A DNA stretch of 64,000 nt from Massilia cavernae (GCF_003590855.1 NZ_QYUP01000127.1:1-64000); one strand, 5' to 3'; positions 20,706 to 30,853 are shown, numbered from the stretch's first letter. The notes: generated by a model from the sequence alone, not told the origin. A program made the numbers and translations.

Positions 20706-21608
20706 ATGAACACTGCCAGCATGCTCCGCCTCGTAACGCTCGCCGCGATCTGGGGCAGCTCATTCCTGTTCATGCGGATCGCCGCACCAGTGCTGGGACC
20801 GGCCGTGCTGATCGAATACCGCGTCGGCTTCGCCGCCGTGTTCCTCGCCATCGTCGGCTTCTTCCTCCACAAGCGCCTCGACCTGCGCGCCAACTGGAAG
20901 CACTACCTTGTGCTTGGCCTGCTCAACTCCGCCCTGCCCTTCCTGCTGTTCGCCTACGCCGCGCGCACCCTGTCCGCTTCGGTGCTGTCGGTGCTGAACG
21001 CCACCGCGCCGATGTGGGGCGCCCTGATCGGCGCGCTGTGGTCGCGCCAGGCCATCTCCGGGCGCAGCGCGCTGGGCCTGATCCTCGGCACCGCGGGCGT
21101 CGCGCTGCTGGTCGGTTTCGACCAGGTGACCTCGCTCCCCGGCGCCGGCATCGCGATCTGCGCCGCGCTGGTCGCGGCAATCTGCTACAGCATCGCCAGC
21201 GCCTATGCGCGCACGGCGAAAAGCGTGGAGCCGTTCGCCAATGCCCACGGCAGCATGTGGGCCGCCACCCTGCTCGTGATCCCGGTGCTGCCGTTCTTTC
21301 CCGCACCGGCCGAGCCGACCATCGGCATCATGGGCGCCGCGCTCGCACTGGGCCTCATGTGCACCGGCATCGCTTACGTCCTCTACTTCAAGCTGATCCA
21401 GGACGTCGGTCCGACTTCCGCGCTGACGGTCACCTTCCTCAATCCCCTGTTCGGCATCCTGTGGGGCGCGCTGTTCCTGGACGAAGTGGTCGGCTGGCAC
21501 ACCATCCTCGGCGCGGCCATCGTCATCACCGGCACGGCGCTGGTCACCGGCTTCAAGCCAGCCTTCCTGAGCCGTGCTATCGTTTCGCCCTCGCCCAAGA
21601 CCAAGTAA
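20706..21608 (+). CDS. DMT-superfamily (EamA) transporter
   Basis: The 300-residue product has about ten hydrophobic helices arranged as two EamA repeats. The first repeat starts LAAIWGSSFLFMRIA, with the conserved ARTLSASVLSVLNATAPMW. The second has the matching GPTSALTVTFLNPLFGILWGALFLDEVVG near residues 230-260. These are inner-membrane drug/metabolite exporters; the substrate cannot be predicted. The next gene begins 3 nt after its stop, suggesting co-translation with the glycosylase. Confidence 0.9.
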   Translation: MNTASMLRLVTLAAIWGSSFLFMRIAAPVLGPAVLIEYRVGFAAVFLAIVGFFLHKRLDLRANWKHYLVLGLLNSALPFLLFAYAARTLSASVLSVLNATAPMWGALIGALWSRQAISGRSALGLILGTAGVALLVGFDQVTSLPGAGIAICAALVAAICYSIASAYARTAKSVEPFANAHGSMWAATLLVIPVLPFFPAPAEPTIGIMGAALALGLMCTGIAYVLYFKLIQDVGPTSALTVTFLNPLFGILWGALFLDEVVGWHTILGAAIVITGTALVTGFKPAFLSRAIVSPSPKTK

Positions 21609-21611
21609 GGC

Positions 21612-22508
21612 ATGCCCTTGCAGCAGATATCGATCGAACTTCCAGAAGGCTACCGCAGCGCGGACGTCATGGCTTTCCACGGCCGAGATGCCGAAGGCGT
21701 GGCCGAACAGGTAGCGCCCGGCCGCATCCGCAAGGGCGTCGTTCTCGACGATATTCCGGTCGCGCTGGACATCGCACTGGCGCCACGCCGCGCGACGATC
21801 GACATCGACGCGGGTGGCGCGCTCACGCAGCGCGCGTCGCAGCTGCTGGACGATGCGCTGCTCAACATTCTCGGCTTGCGCATCGATCCGGAACCCTTCC
21901 TGCGTGCGTCTGCCGGCGACCCACTGCTGGGCCCTGTCGTGCAGCGCAATGCGGGCCTGCGCATCGTGCAGTCGGCCACCATTTTCGAAGCGCTCACCTG
22001 GGCCATCATCGGCCAGCAGATCAACCTGAACTTCGCGATCGCGCTGCGCCGCACCTTCATCGTGCAGGCAGGCCGCCAGCACGCCAGCGGATTGTGGTGC
22101 TACCCTGAAGCGGCCGACGTGGCGAAGCTGTCGGTGGAAGACCTGACGACGCGGAAGTTCTCGCGCTCGAAAGCCGAGACCCTGCTGCGGCTCGCGCAGC
22201 TGGTCGACGACGGCGCCCTGTCGCTCGAACGCAGCGACGACATCGAACACGTGTCGGCCTCGCTACTAGCCGTAAAAGGAATCGGCCCGTGGACCGTCAA
22301 TTACGCGTTGCTGCGCGGCTACGGCTATCCCGACTGTTCGCTGCACGGCGACGTCGCGATCCGCGCCGCCTTCCAGCGCCTGCTGGGCGAGGACAGCAAG
22401 CCGGACATGCCGCGCACCGAAGCGCTGCTGGCGCGTTACAAACCGCACCGCACGATGGCTGCGGCACATCTCTGGGCAAGCCTGAATACTCCCAACGAAC
22501 AGTCCTGA
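21612..22508 (+). CDS. alkA: DNA-3-methyladenine glycosylase II (AlkA-type)
   Basis: The 298-residue product is a helix-hairpin-helix base-excision glycosylase. It has an AlkA N-terminal domain, then LTWAIIGQQINLNFAIALRR and the HhH motif AVKGIGPWTVNYALLRG. The catalytic Asp lies in the downstream segment (SLHGDVAIRAAFQ). It removes alkylated purines from DNA. Coupling to an EamA exporter (3-nt gap) is an arrangement I cannot explain functionally. There is no Ada-type regulator next to it. Confidence 0.88.
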   Translation: MPLQQISIELPEGYRSADVMAFHGRDAEGVAEQVAPGRIRKGVVLDDIPVALDIALAPRRATIDIDAGGALTQRASQLLDDALLNILGLRIDPEPFLRASAGDPLLGPVVQRNAGLRIVQSATIFEALTWAIIGQQINLNFAIALRRTFIVQAGRQHASGLWCYPEAADVAKLSVEDLTTRKFSRSKAETLLRLAQLVDDGALSLERSDDIEHVSASLLAVKGIGPWTVNYALLRGYGYPDCSLHGDVAIRAAFQRLLGEDSKPDMPRTEALLARYKPHRTMAAAHLWASLNTPNEQS

Positions 22509-22573
22509 TTTACTTGATGCAAAGCCTCTGACATGGTTCATTCAAGATCCTCGCGCACTCGCAGAACATCCGC

Positions 22574-22602
22574 TTGAATTCGCTGTCCAATCCTGATACG
22601 TT
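22574..22602 (+). promoter_or_regulatory. Candidate promoter of the small RHH/membrane gene pair
   Basis: TTGAAT (22574-22579) and TACGTT (22597-22602) lie 17 bp apart, 38 bp before the ATG of the 70-residue protein. The -35 is good and the -10 weak. Confidence 0.35.
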
Positions 22603-22639
22603 GAATGAAGCGATTGCCCAAGCTCTGTAGGAGTAAGTC

Positions 22640-22852
22640 ATGGATACGAAGGTTTACAAAGCATCTGTCGAATTGAGGGAAGCTGATTTTAAAGTGCTCG
22701 AGCAACTCGCCGCCTCCCGCAATGTGAGCACCGCCGACATCCTGCGAGATGCCTTGGCCAATTTCATTTTTATCGATAAGGCCAAGAGAAACGGGCACAC
22801 CCTACTGATCGAAGACAAGAATCAGAACCTTCAACAAGTCTTCTTCCAGTAA
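22640..22852 (+). CDS. Small ribbon-helix-helix-like protein (70 aa)
   Basis: The 70-residue protein has a beta strand-like start (KVYKASVELREADFKVL) and two short helices (EQLAASRNVSTADILRDALANFIFIDKAK), the pattern of CopG/Arc-type DNA-binding proteins. Its C-terminal tail is hydrophilic (LIEDKNQNLQQVFFQ). AGGAG lies 6 nt before the ATG. It is followed after 16 nt by a small membrane protein and is probably co-transcribed with it. The pairing could be an antitoxin- or repressor-like regulator with its effector, but this is inference; I do not recognise the pair. Confidence 0.6.
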   Translation: MDTKVYKASVELREADFKVLEQLAASRNVSTADILRDALANFIFIDKAKRNGHTLLIEDKNQNLQQVFFQ

Positions 22853-22868
22853 TTTCAATAGGTGGCCC

Positions 22869-23204
22869 ATGAATGACCATGAGACCAAGAAGGTATCGAC
22901 GGGCCATGACGTCGCTTCTCCGCCTATATCGCCACCGCCGGTCAGCGCGATCCCGACAAGGCAGTACAACCATCAGAAGGAACAGGAGAAGGCACGTCGC
23001 AACGTTGCGTACTGGTTAGTCTGGATCGTCGCGTCCATCATTTTTCTTGCATTTGCGTATTTATGGACCTTACCGCTAACCCGAGGAACGAGGGAATACG
23101 TCGATAACCTCGTGCAGGTACTCCAAATCGTTTTTGCACCCATCATTACGTTGGCCGGGACCGCCATTGGCTACTATTTCGGCGCGAACGCCTCCCAGCG
23201 TTAG
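22869..23204 (+). CDS. Small two-helix membrane protein (111 aa)
   Basis: This 111-residue protein has a proline-rich cytoplasmic N-terminus (ASPPISPPPVSAIPTRQ) and a charged linker. One hydrophobic helix lies at residues ~47-67 (VAYWLVWIVASIIFLAFAYLW) and a second at ~84-106 (VLQIVFAPIITLAGTAIGYYFG). The last motif recurs in small membrane proteins of unknown function. AGGTGG precedes the ATG. It sits behind the RHH-like gene and converges on the initiator tRNA. No function is assigned. Confidence 0.6.
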   Translation: MNDHETKKVSTGHDVASPPISPPPVSAIPTRQYNHQKEQEKARRNVAYWLVWIVASIIFLAFAYLWTLPLTRGTREYVDNLVQVLQIVFAPIITLAGTAIGYYFGANASQR

Positions 23205-23270
23205 GCTGGGCAGTCCAGTCCCACAAGCGGCTTCCTACTCACGGCTTAGAAAAGAACCCAACGCCCAAAA

Positions 23271-23309
23271 TCGAAAAAGCCGCTGACCCTTTCCAGGATC
23301 AACGGCTTT
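23271..23309 (-). terminator. Intrinsic terminator of the initiator tRNA
   Basis: Read on the minus strand, a 14-bp stem (AAAGCCGTTGATCC with GGGTCAGCGGCTTT, two G-U pairs, TGGAAA loop) runs into a T5 tract just downstream of the tRNA. Confidence 0.85.
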
Positions 23310-23315
23310 AGAATT

Positions 23316-23392
23316 TGGTTGCGGGGACAGGATTTGAACCTGTGACCTTCGGGTTATGAGCCCGACGAGCTGCCAGACTGCTCCACCCCGCG
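23316..23392 (-). tRNA. Initiator tRNA-fMet (anticodon CAU)
   Basis: The 77-nt cloverleaf includes the encoded CCA. Initiator hallmarks are present: an unpaired C1 opposite A72, and three consecutive G-C pairs in the anticodon stem around the CTCATAA loop. The T-loop GTTCAAATC is standard. Promoter and terminator are both visible, so it is a single-gene transcript. Confidence 0.97.
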
Positions 23393-23404
23393 TCTGATGC
23401 AATC

Positions 23405-23433
23405 ATTATACGGCCGTTTGCCCAATTAGGCAA
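23405..23433 (-). promoter_or_regulatory. Promoter of the initiator tRNA
   Basis: On the minus strand TTGCCT (23428-23433) and a perfect TATAAT (23405-23410) are 17 bp apart. The -10 ends 12 bp before the tRNA 5' end. Confidence 0.75.
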
Positions 23434-23553
23434 TGTTAATCCCAACAAGATGCGCGATAGCATCGAACCATGGCCGGCAACACAGCCTTGTGCGAGCGGC
23501 ACGGCAGGCGCAATCGGTGTAAAGTAAGCGAAATATTATTCTTTGTGCGATCT

Positions 23554-24135
23554 ATGAAATTTTGTTCCGAGTGTGCCCATCCTGTCGACCTGCGCGTTCC
23601 TGAGGGCGACAACCGGCCACGCTACGTGTGCGGGCAGTGCGAGGCAATCCATTATCAAAATCCCAAACTGGTGGTCGGCTCGATTCCGGTGTGGGAGAAC
23701 GACGGCGAACTGAAGGTCCTGCTGTGCAAGCGCGCGATCGAACCGCGCTACGGCTACTGGACCCTGCCCGCCGGCTTCATGGAGAACGAAGAGACCACGG
23801 CGCAGGCCGCGCAGCGTGAAACCGAAGAGGAAGCCGGCGCCCACGTCGAGCTGGGCGAACTGTTCACCTTGCTCAACGTTGCCCAGGTTCATCAGGTTCA
23901 CCTGTTCTACCTTGCCCGCCTGATCGACCTGGACTTCGCGCCCGGCATCGAGAGCCTGGACGTGCAGCTGTTCGCCGAGGATGAAATTCCGTGGGACGAC
24001 CTGGCCTTCCCCACTGTACGCACCACGCTGGAACTGTTCTTCGCCGACCGCGTCAAAATGCGTGAGGGCGGAAGCTATGGTTTCCACAGCCGTGACCTCG
24101 TGCGCTCGATGCGCATGTCCAGCGACGCCAGTTAA
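23554..24135 (+). CDS. Nudix hydrolase with N-terminal zinc ribbon
   Basis: The 193-residue product has a zinc-ribbon head (CSEC at residues 4-7, CGQC near 27-30) and a complete Nudix box, G(x5)E(x7)RETEEEAGA, at about residues 74-96. This is the NADH pyrophosphatase-like/YfcD-type layout; the likely substrate is a nucleoside diphosphate derivative. The frame opens earlier, at 23470, but the ATG at 23554 places the zinc ribbon at the N-terminus as in the family. The next gene, aat, starts 10 nt after its stop. Confidence 0.88.
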   Translation: MKFCSECAHPVDLRVPEGDNRPRYVCGQCEAIHYQNPKLVVGSIPVWENDGELKVLLCKRAIEPRYGYWTLPAGFMENEETTAQAAQRETEEEAGAHVELGELFTLLNVAQVHQVHLFYLARLIDLDFAPGIESLDVQLFAEDEIPWDDLAFPTVRTTLELFFADRVKMREGGSYGFHSRDLVRSMRMSSDAS

Positions 24136-24145
24136 AGCAGCAATC

Positions 24146-24874
24146 ATGATTCCGTGGCTTGAAACGACAACGCCGTTCCCCGACGTGTCCGAGGCTTTGA
24201 CGATCGACGCGCCGGGCCTGCTTGCCGCCGGCGCCGACCTGTCGCCGCAGCGCCTGCTTTCGGCCTACCGCAACGGCATCTTCCCGTGGTTTTCCGAAGG
24301 CCAGCCCATCCTGTGGTGGAGCACCGACCCGCGCATGGTGCTGCGCACCGAAAATTTCCGTATCAGCGACAGCATGCGCAAGACATTGCGCCGCGTCGAC
24401 CGCAGCATGCAGCACGGCGGCCGCTGGCAGATCCGCTTCGACTGCGCCTTCGAGCGCGTGATGCGCGCCTGCGCCGCCCCGCGCCGCGACGGGCCCGGCA
24501 CCTGGATCTCCGAGGAAATCATCAGCGGCTACACCGGCCTGCACGCGCTCGGCTACGCGCACTCGTCCGAAGTCTGGCTCGACGGCAAGCTGGTTGGCGG
24601 CGCCTACGGCGTTTGCATCGGCCGCATGTTCTACGGCGAGTCGATGTTCGCCCACGTCACCGACGCCTCCAAGATCGCGCTGGCCTACCTGGTGGCCTTC
24701 CTGCGCAGCCAGGGCGTGGGCATGATCGACTGCCAGCAGGAAACCGGCCACCTGGCCTCGCTGGGCGCCGCGCCGATCCCGCGCAGCGCCTTCCTGGAGC
24801 ATTTGCGGGCCGCGATCCGGCAGCCAGAGATCGAGCAGTGGACCCCGGCGCCGCCCTTGACGGACGCGCGCTAA
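24146..24874 (+). CDS. aat: Leucyl/phenylalanyl-tRNA-protein transferase
   Basis: The 242-residue product adds Leu or Phe from charged tRNA to N-terminal Arg/Lys of proteins, creating N-degrons for ClpS/ClpAP. Family blocks are clear: [27 protein letters not shown] near residues 39-65, [32 protein letters not shown] in the middle, and [14 protein letters not shown] near 193. The ATG at 24146 gives the normal N-terminus ([12 protein letters not shown]). bpt follows after 62 nt, so the two N-end-rule transferases form one unit. Confidence 0.95.
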   Translation: MIPWLETTTPFPDVSEALTIDAPGLLAAGADLSPQRLLSAYRNGIFPWFSEGQPILWWSTDPRMVLRTENFRISDSMRKTLRRVDRSMQHGGRWQIRFDCAFERVMRACAAPRRDGPGTWISEEIISGYTGLHALGYAHSSEVWLDGKLVGGAYGVCIGRMFYGESMFAHVTDASKIALAYLVAFLRSQGVGMIDCQQETGHLASLGAAPIPRSAFLEHLRAAIRQPEIEQWTPAPPLTDAR

Positions 24875-24936
24875 TACCGGCAAACTTTCGCTACAATAGG
24901 ACGACGGGAAATCCAACGGCACCGGAAAGAAACAGC

Positions 24937-25665
24937 ATGACGCACCTGAACGACTTGCCTTTCGCCACGCTGCAGTTCTACACCACCGCGCCGTATCCGT
25001 GCAGCTACCTCGACGCGCGCCACGCGCGCTCGCAGGTCGCCACCCCCTCCCACCTGATCAACGCCGACGTTTATTCCGAGCTCGTCAAGAACGGTTTTCG
25101 CCGCAGCGGCATCTTCACCTACCGCCCCTATTGCGACGGCTGCCACGCCTGCATCCCGGTGCGGGTCAAGGCCGACCAGTTCAAGCCCAACCGCGGCCAG
25201 CGCCGGGCCTGGGCGCGCCATTCCGCGCTGGTGGCCAGCGTCGCCAACCTGAGCTTCTCGGACGAACACTACGCGCTCTACCTGCGCTACCAGACCACCC
25301 GCCACCCCGGCGGCGGCATGGACCAGGACAGCCGCGACCAGTACGCCCAGTTCCTGTTGCAAAGCCGGGTCAACACCCGCCTGGTCGAATTCCGCGACCC
25401 GGAAGGCGTGCTGCGCATGGTTTCGATCATCGACGTGCTGTCCGACGGTCTGTCGTCGGTGTACACCTTTTTCGACCCGGACGTGCCGGGCGCCTCCTTC
25501 GGCACCTACAACGTCATGTGGCAGATCGGCCAGGCGCGCGAGCTCGGCCTGCCCCACGTCTACCTGGGCTACTGGATCGAGCAAAGCCCCAAAATGGCCT
25601 ACAAGATCAATTTCCGCCCGCTCGAAGCGCGCATCAACGGCAGCTGGGGACTGCTCGGCAAGTAG
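24937..25665 (+). CDS. bpt: Aspartate/glutamate leucyltransferase (Bpt/Ate family)
   Basis: The 242-residue product carries the Ate/Bpt N-terminal domain with cysteines in APYPCSYL and [12 protein letters not shown], and the C-terminal domain with [39 protein letters not shown]. Bacterial Bpt transfers Leu to N-terminal Asp/Glu, feeding the same N-end-rule pathway as Aat immediately upstream. The ATG at 24937 gives the expected start; a much longer open frame through the aat region is a reading-frame shadow. Confidence 0.94.
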   Translation: MTHLNDLPFATLQFYTTAPYPCSYLDARHARSQVATPSHLINADVYSELVKNGFRRSGIFTYRPYCDGCHACIPVRVKADQFKPNRGQRRAWARHSALVASVANLSFSDEHYALYLRYQTTRHPGGGMDQDSRDQYAQFLLQSRVNTRLVEFRDPEGVLRMVSIIDVLSDGLSSVYTFFDPDVPGASFGTYNVMWQIGQARELGLPHVYLGYWIEQSPKMAYKINFRPLEARINGSWGLLGK

Positions 25666-25720
25666 CCGCGGGGTAACGGCGCGGGGTAAAATGCCGTTCC
25701 GTTTCAAGCTGAGTACCCCC

Positions 25721-26770
25721 ATGTCCCAAAAACTGCTGTACGCAATGGCCCGCCCGCTGCTGTTCGCACTCGACGCCGAGTCGGCCCACAACCTGACCCT
25801 GCCCGCACTGCGCACCGCCGCCTCGCTCGGCCTTGCCGGCGCCATCCGCAAGCCCGATCCCGACCCGCGCACGGTCATGGGCATCACCTTCCCCAATCCG
25901 GTCGGCCTCGCGGCGGGCCTGGACAAGGATGGCAGGTACATCGACGGACTGGCGGCCCTTGGTTTCGGCTTCATCGAGATCGGCACGGTGACGCCGCGCG
26001 CGCAGCCGGGCAATCCCAGGCCGCGCATGTTCCGCCTGCCCCGCAAGCAGGCCATCATCAACCGCATGGGCTTCAACAACGGCGGCGTCGATGCTTTCGT
26101 GGCCAACGTGCAGGCCTCGCGCTTCTACCAGAACAAGGAAGGCGTGCTGGGACTGAACATCGGCAAGAACGCCGACACGCCGATCGAGCGCGCGGCAGAC
26201 GACTACCTGCATTGCCTTGAAAAGGTCTACCCGTACGCCAGCTACGTCACGGTCAACATTTCGTCGCCGAACACCAAGAACCTGCGCCAGTTGCAGGACG
26301 CGTCCGAACTCGACACCCTGCTCTCCCGGCTGAAGGAAGCGCAGGCGCGCCTGGCCGACCAGCACAAGCGCTACGTGCCGCTGACGCTGAAGATCGCGCC
26401 GGACATCGACGGGGAACAGATCAAGAACATCGCCGACGCACTGCTGCGCCACAAGATCGACGGCGTCATCGCCACCAACACCACCACCGACCGCCGCGAC
26501 GTCGAGCGCGAACACCACGGCACCGAAGCGGGCGGCCTGTCGGGCGCCCCGGTGTTCCAGCAATCGAATATCGTGGTACGCGCATTGCACCGCGAACTGG
26601 GCGGCGCGGTGCCGATCATCGGCGTCGGCGGCATCATGCGCGGCGAGGACGCGAAGGAAAAAATGCGTGCCGGCGCATCGCTGGTGCAGGTGTACAGCGG
26701 CCTGATTTACGCAGGCCCGGCGCTGGTGCGCGACTGCGCGAAGGCGCTCAAGGGAGTCCAGCCAAAATGA
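25721..26770 (+). CDS. pyrD: Dihydroorotate dehydrogenase (quinone), class 2
   Basis: The 349-residue product is a membrane-associated flavoenzyme of pyrimidine synthesis. The N-terminal amphipathic helix is typical of class 2 ([16 protein letters not shown]). Flavin and substrate motifs follow: [48 protein letters not shown] with the catalytic Ser, and IGVGGI. The frame also has an ATG at 25691, which would add ten residues; the ATG at 25721 fits the family better. The last four bases overlap the next gene's ATG. Confidence 0.94.
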   Translation: MSQKLLYAMARPLLFALDAESAHNLTLPALRTAASLGLAGAIRKPDPDPRTVMGITFPNPVGLAAGLDKDGRYIDGLAALGFGFIEIGTVTPRAQPGNPRPRMFRLPRKQAIINRMGFNNGGVDAFVANVQASRFYQNKEGVLGLNIGKNADTPIERAADDYLHCLEKVYPYASYVTVNISSPNTKNLRQLQDASELDTLLSRLKEAQARLADQHKRYVPLTLKIAPDIDGEQIKNIADALLRHKIDGVIATNTTTDRRDVEREHHGTEAGGLSGAPVFQQSNIVVRALHRELGGAVPIIGVGGIMRGEDAKEKMRAGASLVQVYSGLIYAGPALVRDCAKALKGVQPK

Positions 26771-27813
26771 AGCGCGTGAAGCTGGGCGCCAGCACGCTCG
26801 AGGTGACGCCGATCTGCCTGGGGACCATGACCTTCGGCGAGCAGAACACCGAAGAACAGGCGCACAGCCAGCTCGATTATGCGCTCGAGCGCGGCATCAA
26901 CTTCATCGACACAGCCGAGATGTACCCGGTGATGCCGCGGCCAACGACGCAAGGCTCGACCGAACGCTTCATCGGCTCGTGGCTGAAGAAGACCGGCAAG
27001 CGTGACCGCGTGGTGCTGGCCACCAAGGTGGCGGGGCCGAACGCCGCGATGCACTGGATCCGCAACGGCAAGAACAACCTCGATGCGGCGAATATCCGCG
27101 CCGCGGTCGAATCGAGCCTGAAGCGGCTGCAGACCGACTACATCGACCTGTACCAGATGCACTGGCCAAGCCGGAACGTGCCGGTGTTCGGCGCCACCGC
27201 TTTCGATCCAGGCAATGAGCGAGCAAGCGTGGCGATCGAAGACACGCTGGCCGTGCTGGGCAGCCTGGTCGACGAGGGCAAGATCCGCTATATCGGCGTA
27301 TCGAACGAAAGCTGCTGGGGCGTCAGCGAATATGTGAAGCAGGCCGAAAACAAGGGCCTGCCGCGCATCGCCACGATCCAGAACCTGTACAACCTGGCCG
27401 CGCGCGGCTTCGAGACCAGCCTGCTGGACGAGACCTGCATGCGCGAGTACGTCAGCCTGCTGGCCTACAGCCCGCTGGCGTTCGGGCAGTTGAGCGGGAA
27501 GTACATGGACAACCCGCATGCACACGGCAGGCTGACCATTTTCCCGCCGACCTGGAGTCCGCGCTACCTGCGGCCAGCTGTGCTGCACGCCGTGAAGGAA
27601 TACGCGGCGCTGGCGCGCGCCCACGGCATGACGCCGGCACAGATGGCGCTTGCGTGGTGCTATTCGAGGTGGTTCGTCGCATCGACCATCATCGGCGCTA
27701 CGACGCTGGAACAGCTGAAAGAGAACATCGACGCGGCGCAGCTTACGCTGTCGAGGGATGTGGTGGACGCGATCGACGCGATCCATGCGCGGATCACCAA
27801 TCCGGGGCAATGA
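26767..27813 (+). CDS. Aldo/keto reductase (Tas-like)
   Basis: The 348-residue TIM-barrel oxidoreductase has the catalytic tetrad visible: Asp and Tyr in [11 protein letters not shown] (about residues 45-55), Lys in VLATKVAGP and His in LYQMHWPSR. The long insert and [14 protein letters not shown] resemble E. coli Tas. It uses NADPH; the carbonyl substrate is unknown. Its ATG overlaps the pyrD stop (ATGA), so the two are translationally coupled. Confidence 0.92.
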   Translation: MKRVKLGASTLEVTPICLGTMTFGEQNTEEQAHSQLDYALERGINFIDTAEMYPVMPRPTTQGSTERFIGSWLKKTGKRDRVVLATKVAGPNAAMHWIRNGKNNLDAANIRAAVESSLKRLQTDYIDLYQMHWPSRNVPVFGATAFDPGNERASVAIEDTLAVLGSLVDEGKIRYIGVSNESCWGVSEYVKQAENKGLPRIATIQNLYNLAARGFETSLLDETCMREYVSLLAYSPLAFGQLSGKYMDNPHAHGRLTIFPPTWSPRYLRPAVLHAVKEYAALARAHGMTPAQMALAWCYSRWFVASTIIGATTLEQLKENIDAAQLTLSRDVVDAIDAIHARITNPGQ

Positions 27814-27822
27814 ACGATCAGA

Positions 27823-27915
27823 CGTAGGGCGGATAAGCGCAAGCGCATCCGCCGATTGCACGCGTCTACGTGATGCATGCAAATGGCGGATGCGCTTGCG
27901 CTTATCCGCCCTACG
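27823..27915. repeat. Dispersed palindromic element, copy A (perfect 31-bp inverted repeats)
   Basis: Left arm 27823-27853 (CGTAGGGCGGATAAGCGCAA and on) and right arm 27885-27915 are perfect 31-bp inverted repeats around a 31-nt centre. The element fills the gap between the convergent aldo/keto reductase and cysA genes, beginning 10 nt after the reductase stop. A sister copy lies at 50790-50881, with related half-units at 44556-44708. It has no coding capacity and behaves like a REP/MITE-type repeat; it could also serve as a bidirectional terminator. Confidence 0.9.
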
Positions 27916-27942
27916 CGTCCCCGGCGAATATTTCGCGGATGA

Positions 27943-29016
27943 TTAAATCGCGGCGCCCTGGTCCACAAACACCTGCATCCGGCGCGGCCTGACCAGCAGC
28001 GTCTCCCCTTCCTTCAATCCCAGCTGCGCGAAGCGCTCGTTCGGAATCACCGCCTCGATCAGCTGCGCATTGTCATCGCGCTCCAGGTCCAGCTGCGCCA
28101 GCGGCCCGATCGCATGCGCGCGGCGCAGCTTGACGACAATGCCCTCCCCACCCGCGACGTAGCGGTCGACATCGAGATCATGCGGCCGCACATAGGCGAT
28201 GCCTTTCCCGTCCTGCACTTCCGCATGGTCCGGCACATCGAAATTCACGCCGCCGCTGGCCATCACACCTTCGTGCACACGCCCGTGGAACAGGTTCACA
28301 TTGCCCAGGAAGCTGTACACGAACGGCGACGCCGGGTTGTTGTACACCGAGTCCGGCGTGCCAAGCTGTTCCACCCTCCCCTTGTTCATCAACACCACTT
28401 GGTCCGCCACTTCCAGCGCTTCTTCCTGGTCGTGGGTGACGAAGATGCTGGTGACGTGCAGTTCGTCATGCAGGCGGCGCAGCCAGCGGCGCAGTTCCTT
28501 GCGCACCTTGGCGTCGAGCGCGCCGAACGGTTCGTCCAGCAGCAGCACGCGCGGTTCGACCGCGAGTGCGCGCGCCAGCGCGATGCGCTGCCGCTGGCCG
28601 CCCGACAGCTGCGGCGGATAGCGGTCGCCCAGCCAGTCCAGCTGCACCAGGTCCAGCAGCTGGTGCACCTTGTGGCGGATCTGCTCCTCGTTCGGGCGCT
28701 CGCTGCGCGGCTTGACGCGCAGGCCGAAGGCGACGTTCTCGAACACGGTCATGTGCTTGAACAACGCGTAATGCTGGAACACGAAGCCGACCTGGCGCTC
28801 GCGCACGTGGCGCGCGGAGGCGTCCTCGCCGTCGAGCAGCACCTGGCCCGAGTCCGGATGCTCGAGGCCCGCGATAATGCGCAGCAGAGTCGTCTTGCCG
28901 CAGCCGGAAGGTCCCAGCAGCGCGGTCAGTTCGCCCGCGGGGAACTGCAGCGATACGTTGTCGAGGGCGGTGAATTGGCCGAACTGCTTGCGGATGTTGT
29001 TGACTTCGATCGTCAT
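27943..29016 (-). CDS. cysA: Sulfate/thiosulfate ABC transporter, ATPase CysA
   Basis: The 357-residue product has a full ABC ATPase domain: Walker [10 protein letters not shown] near residues 36-44, signature [15 protein letters not shown], Walker [13 protein letters not shown] and an H-loop in [12 protein letters not shown]-terminal TOBE-like regulatory domain follows (YVRPHDLDV ... [12 protein letters not shown]). It energises sulfate uptake with CysT and CysW, which are encoded immediately upstream. The ATG at 29016 lies one base beyond the cysW stop; an upstream in-frame extension is not supported. Confidence 0.94.
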   Translation of the reverse strand: MTIEVNNIRKQFGQFTALDNVSLQFPAGELTALLGPSGCGKTTLLRIIAGLEHPDSGQVLLDGEDASARHVRERQVGFVFQHYALFKHMTVFENVAFGLRVKPRSERPNEEQIRHKVHQLLDLVQLDWLGDRYPPQLSGGQRQRIALARALAVEPRVLLLDEPFGALDAKVRKELRRWLRRLHDELHVTSIFVTHDQEEALEVADQVVLMNKGRVEQLGTPDSVYNNPASPFVYSFLGNVNLFHGRVHEGVMASGGVNFDVPDHAEVQDGKGIAYVRPHDLDVDRYVAGGEGIVVKLRRAHAIGPLAQLDLERDDNAQLIEAVIPNERFAQLGLKEGETLLVRPRRMQVFVDQGAAI

Positions 29017-29017
29017 G

Positions 29018-29932
29018 TCAGTGCTCCAGGTTGCGTGCTGCGGCGTCGGTCGACATGCTCTCGTGGAGACGCCATTCGACAAAGGACTTGATTGCCAGGG
29101 TCACCAGCGCCAGCAATGCCAGCAGCGAGGCGACCGCGAAAGCAGCCGCGAAGTTGTATTCGTTGTAAAGGATTTCGACGTGCAGCGGCATGGTGTTGGT
29201 CTCGCCGCGGATGTGGCCCGACACCACCGAGACCGCGCCGAACTCGCCCATCGCGCGGGCGTTACACAAGATCACGCCGTACAGCAGGCCCCATTTGATG
29301 TTGGGCAGCGTCACGCGCCAGAAGGTGCTCCAGCCCGATGCGCCCAGCACCAGCGCAGCTTCCTCTTCCTCGGTGCCCTGCGCCTGCATCAGCGGGATCA
29401 GCTCGCGCGCCACGAACGGGAAGGTGATGAACACGGTGGCGAGGACGATGCCGGGCACCGCGAACAGGATCTTGATGTCGTGCTCCATCAGCCAGGCGCC
29501 GAACCAGCCTTCGGCGCCGAACATCAGCACGTAGATCAGGCCCGCGATCACCGGCGACACCGAGAACGGCAGGTCGATCAGGGTCAGCAGGATACTCTTG
29601 CCGCGGAATTCGAACTTGGCGATGCACCACGCCGCGCACACGCCGAACACGAGGTTCAGCGGCACCGAGATGGCTGCGGCGATCAGGGTCAGCTTGATGG
29701 CCGAAATGGCGTCCGGGTCGACGATGGAGGCACGGTAGGCTTCCCAGCCCTTGGCGAAGGCCTGCACGAAGACAGCCACCAGCGGCACGAACAGGAACAG
29801 CGTCAGGAACACCAGCGCGATGGAAATCAGGGTGATACGCACCCACGCCGGTTCGAACACGTTCGACGTGGTCGGCAGTTCGCCGCGGCGCACCGGCGCC
29901 GCCTGCGGTTTGGAGTCGAGGACGGCGCTCAT
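29018..29932 (-). CDS. cysW: Sulfate ABC transporter permease CysW
   Basis: The 304-residue permease has six hydrophobic helices and the EAA-type coupling loop [24 protein letters not shown] near residues 185-208. The tail [31 protein letters not shown] is characteristic of CysW. The start at 29932 overlaps the cysT stop as ATGA, which decides it over an in-frame ATG at 29959. It pairs with CysT in the membrane. Confidence 0.94.
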   Translation of the reverse strand: MSAVLDSKPQAAPVRRGELPTTSNVFEPAWVRITLISIALVFLTLFLFVPLVAVFVQAFAKGWEAYRASIVDPDAISAIKLTLIAAAISVPLNLVFGVCAAWCIAKFEFRGKSILLTLIDLPFSVSPVIAGLIYVLMFGAEGWFGAWLMEHDIKILFAVPGIVLATVFITFPFVARELIPLMQAQGTEEEEAALVLGASGWSTFWRVTLPNIKWGLLYGVILCNARAMGEFGAVSVVSGHIRGETNTMPLHVEILYNEYNFAAAFAVASLLALLALVTLAIKSFVEWRLHESMSTDAAARNLEH

Positions 29933-30780
29933 TTCTTGCCTGCCCTTCTGCGGGTCCATGCCTGCAGCAGGTTAATCGCCAGCAGCAGGAGGAAGGACAC
30001 CACCAGCATCACCACCGCGATCGCGGTCGCGCCGGTGTAGTCGTACTGTTCCAGCTTGGTGATGATGAACAGCGGCGTGATCTCGGACACCAGCGGCAGG
30101 TTGCCGGCGATGAAAATCACCGAGCCGTATTCGCCGGTGGCGCGCGCAAAGGCGAGCGCGAAGCCGGTCAGCAGCGCGGGCACGATGCTCGGGAAGACCA
30201 CGCGCGAGAAGGTCTGGAACGACGAGGCGCCCAGGCTGGCGGCGGCTTCCTCGAGCTCGCGCTCGGCCTCCTCCAGCACCGGCTGCACGGTGCGCACCAC
30301 GAACGGCAGGCCGATGAAGGTCAGCGCCACCACCACGCCCAGCGGCGAGAAGGCGACCTTGATGCCGAGCGGGTCGAGATACTGGCCGATCCAGCCGTTG
30401 TTGGCGTACAGCGCGGTCAGCGTGATGCCCGCCACCGCGGTCGGCAGTGCGAACGGCAGATCGACCAGCGCGTCGATGAAGCGCTTGCCGGGGAAGCTGT
30501 AGCGCACCAGCACCCAGGCGACGATGCCGCCGAAGATGACGTTGATGAAGGCGCCGATCAGCGATGCGCCGAAGGTCAGGCGGTAGGATGCCATCACCCG
30601 CTCGGATGTGACGGCGCTCCAGAATGCCTCCCACGTCATCGTGAAGGTCTTCAGGAATACCGCCGACAGCGGGATCAGGACGATCAGCGCCAGGTAAAGG
30701 ATGGTAAAGCCGAGCGTCAGGCCGAAGCCGGGCATCACCCGGTACGGCGCCGCGCGCGGCTTCAGGTTGGGTACAGACAT
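29929..30780 (-). CDS. cysT: Sulfate ABC transporter permease CysT (CysU)
   Basis: The 283-residue permease has six hydrophobic helices, the coupling loop [25 protein letters not shown] near residues 177-201 and the CysT-typical [25 protein letters not shown]. It is the first gene of cysT-cysW-cysA. The periplasmic binding protein (CysP/Sbp) that normally precedes cysT is absent here; the next gene upstream is a TauE/SafE permease. The binding protein must be encoded elsewhere. Confidence 0.94.
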   Translation of the reverse strand: MSVPNLKPRAAPYRVMPGFGLTLGFTILYLALIVLIPLSAVFLKTFTMTWEAFWSAVTSERVMASYRLTFGASLIGAFINVIFGGIVAWVLVRYSFPGKRFIDALVDLPFALPTAVAGITLTALYANNGWIGQYLDPLGIKVAFSPLGVVVALTFIGLPFVVRTVQPVLEEAERELEEAAASLGASSFQTFSRVVFPSIVPALLTGFALAFARATGEYGSVIFIAGNLPLVSEITPLFIITKLEQYDYTGATAIAVVMLVVSFLLLLAINLLQAWTRRRAGKK

Positions 30781-30853
30781 TTGGCGTCCTCTTGTTCAGT
30801 AATCGTGCTGATAAGGAACAATCGTCTCACGCAGTGATCATAAAGCAAACGAA

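Noticed and set aside
19787-22108. A 773-codon plus-strand frame across xdhC, eamA and alkA
   Set aside because: It runs through three recognisable genes in the wrong frame and has an Arg/Pro/His-rich translation.
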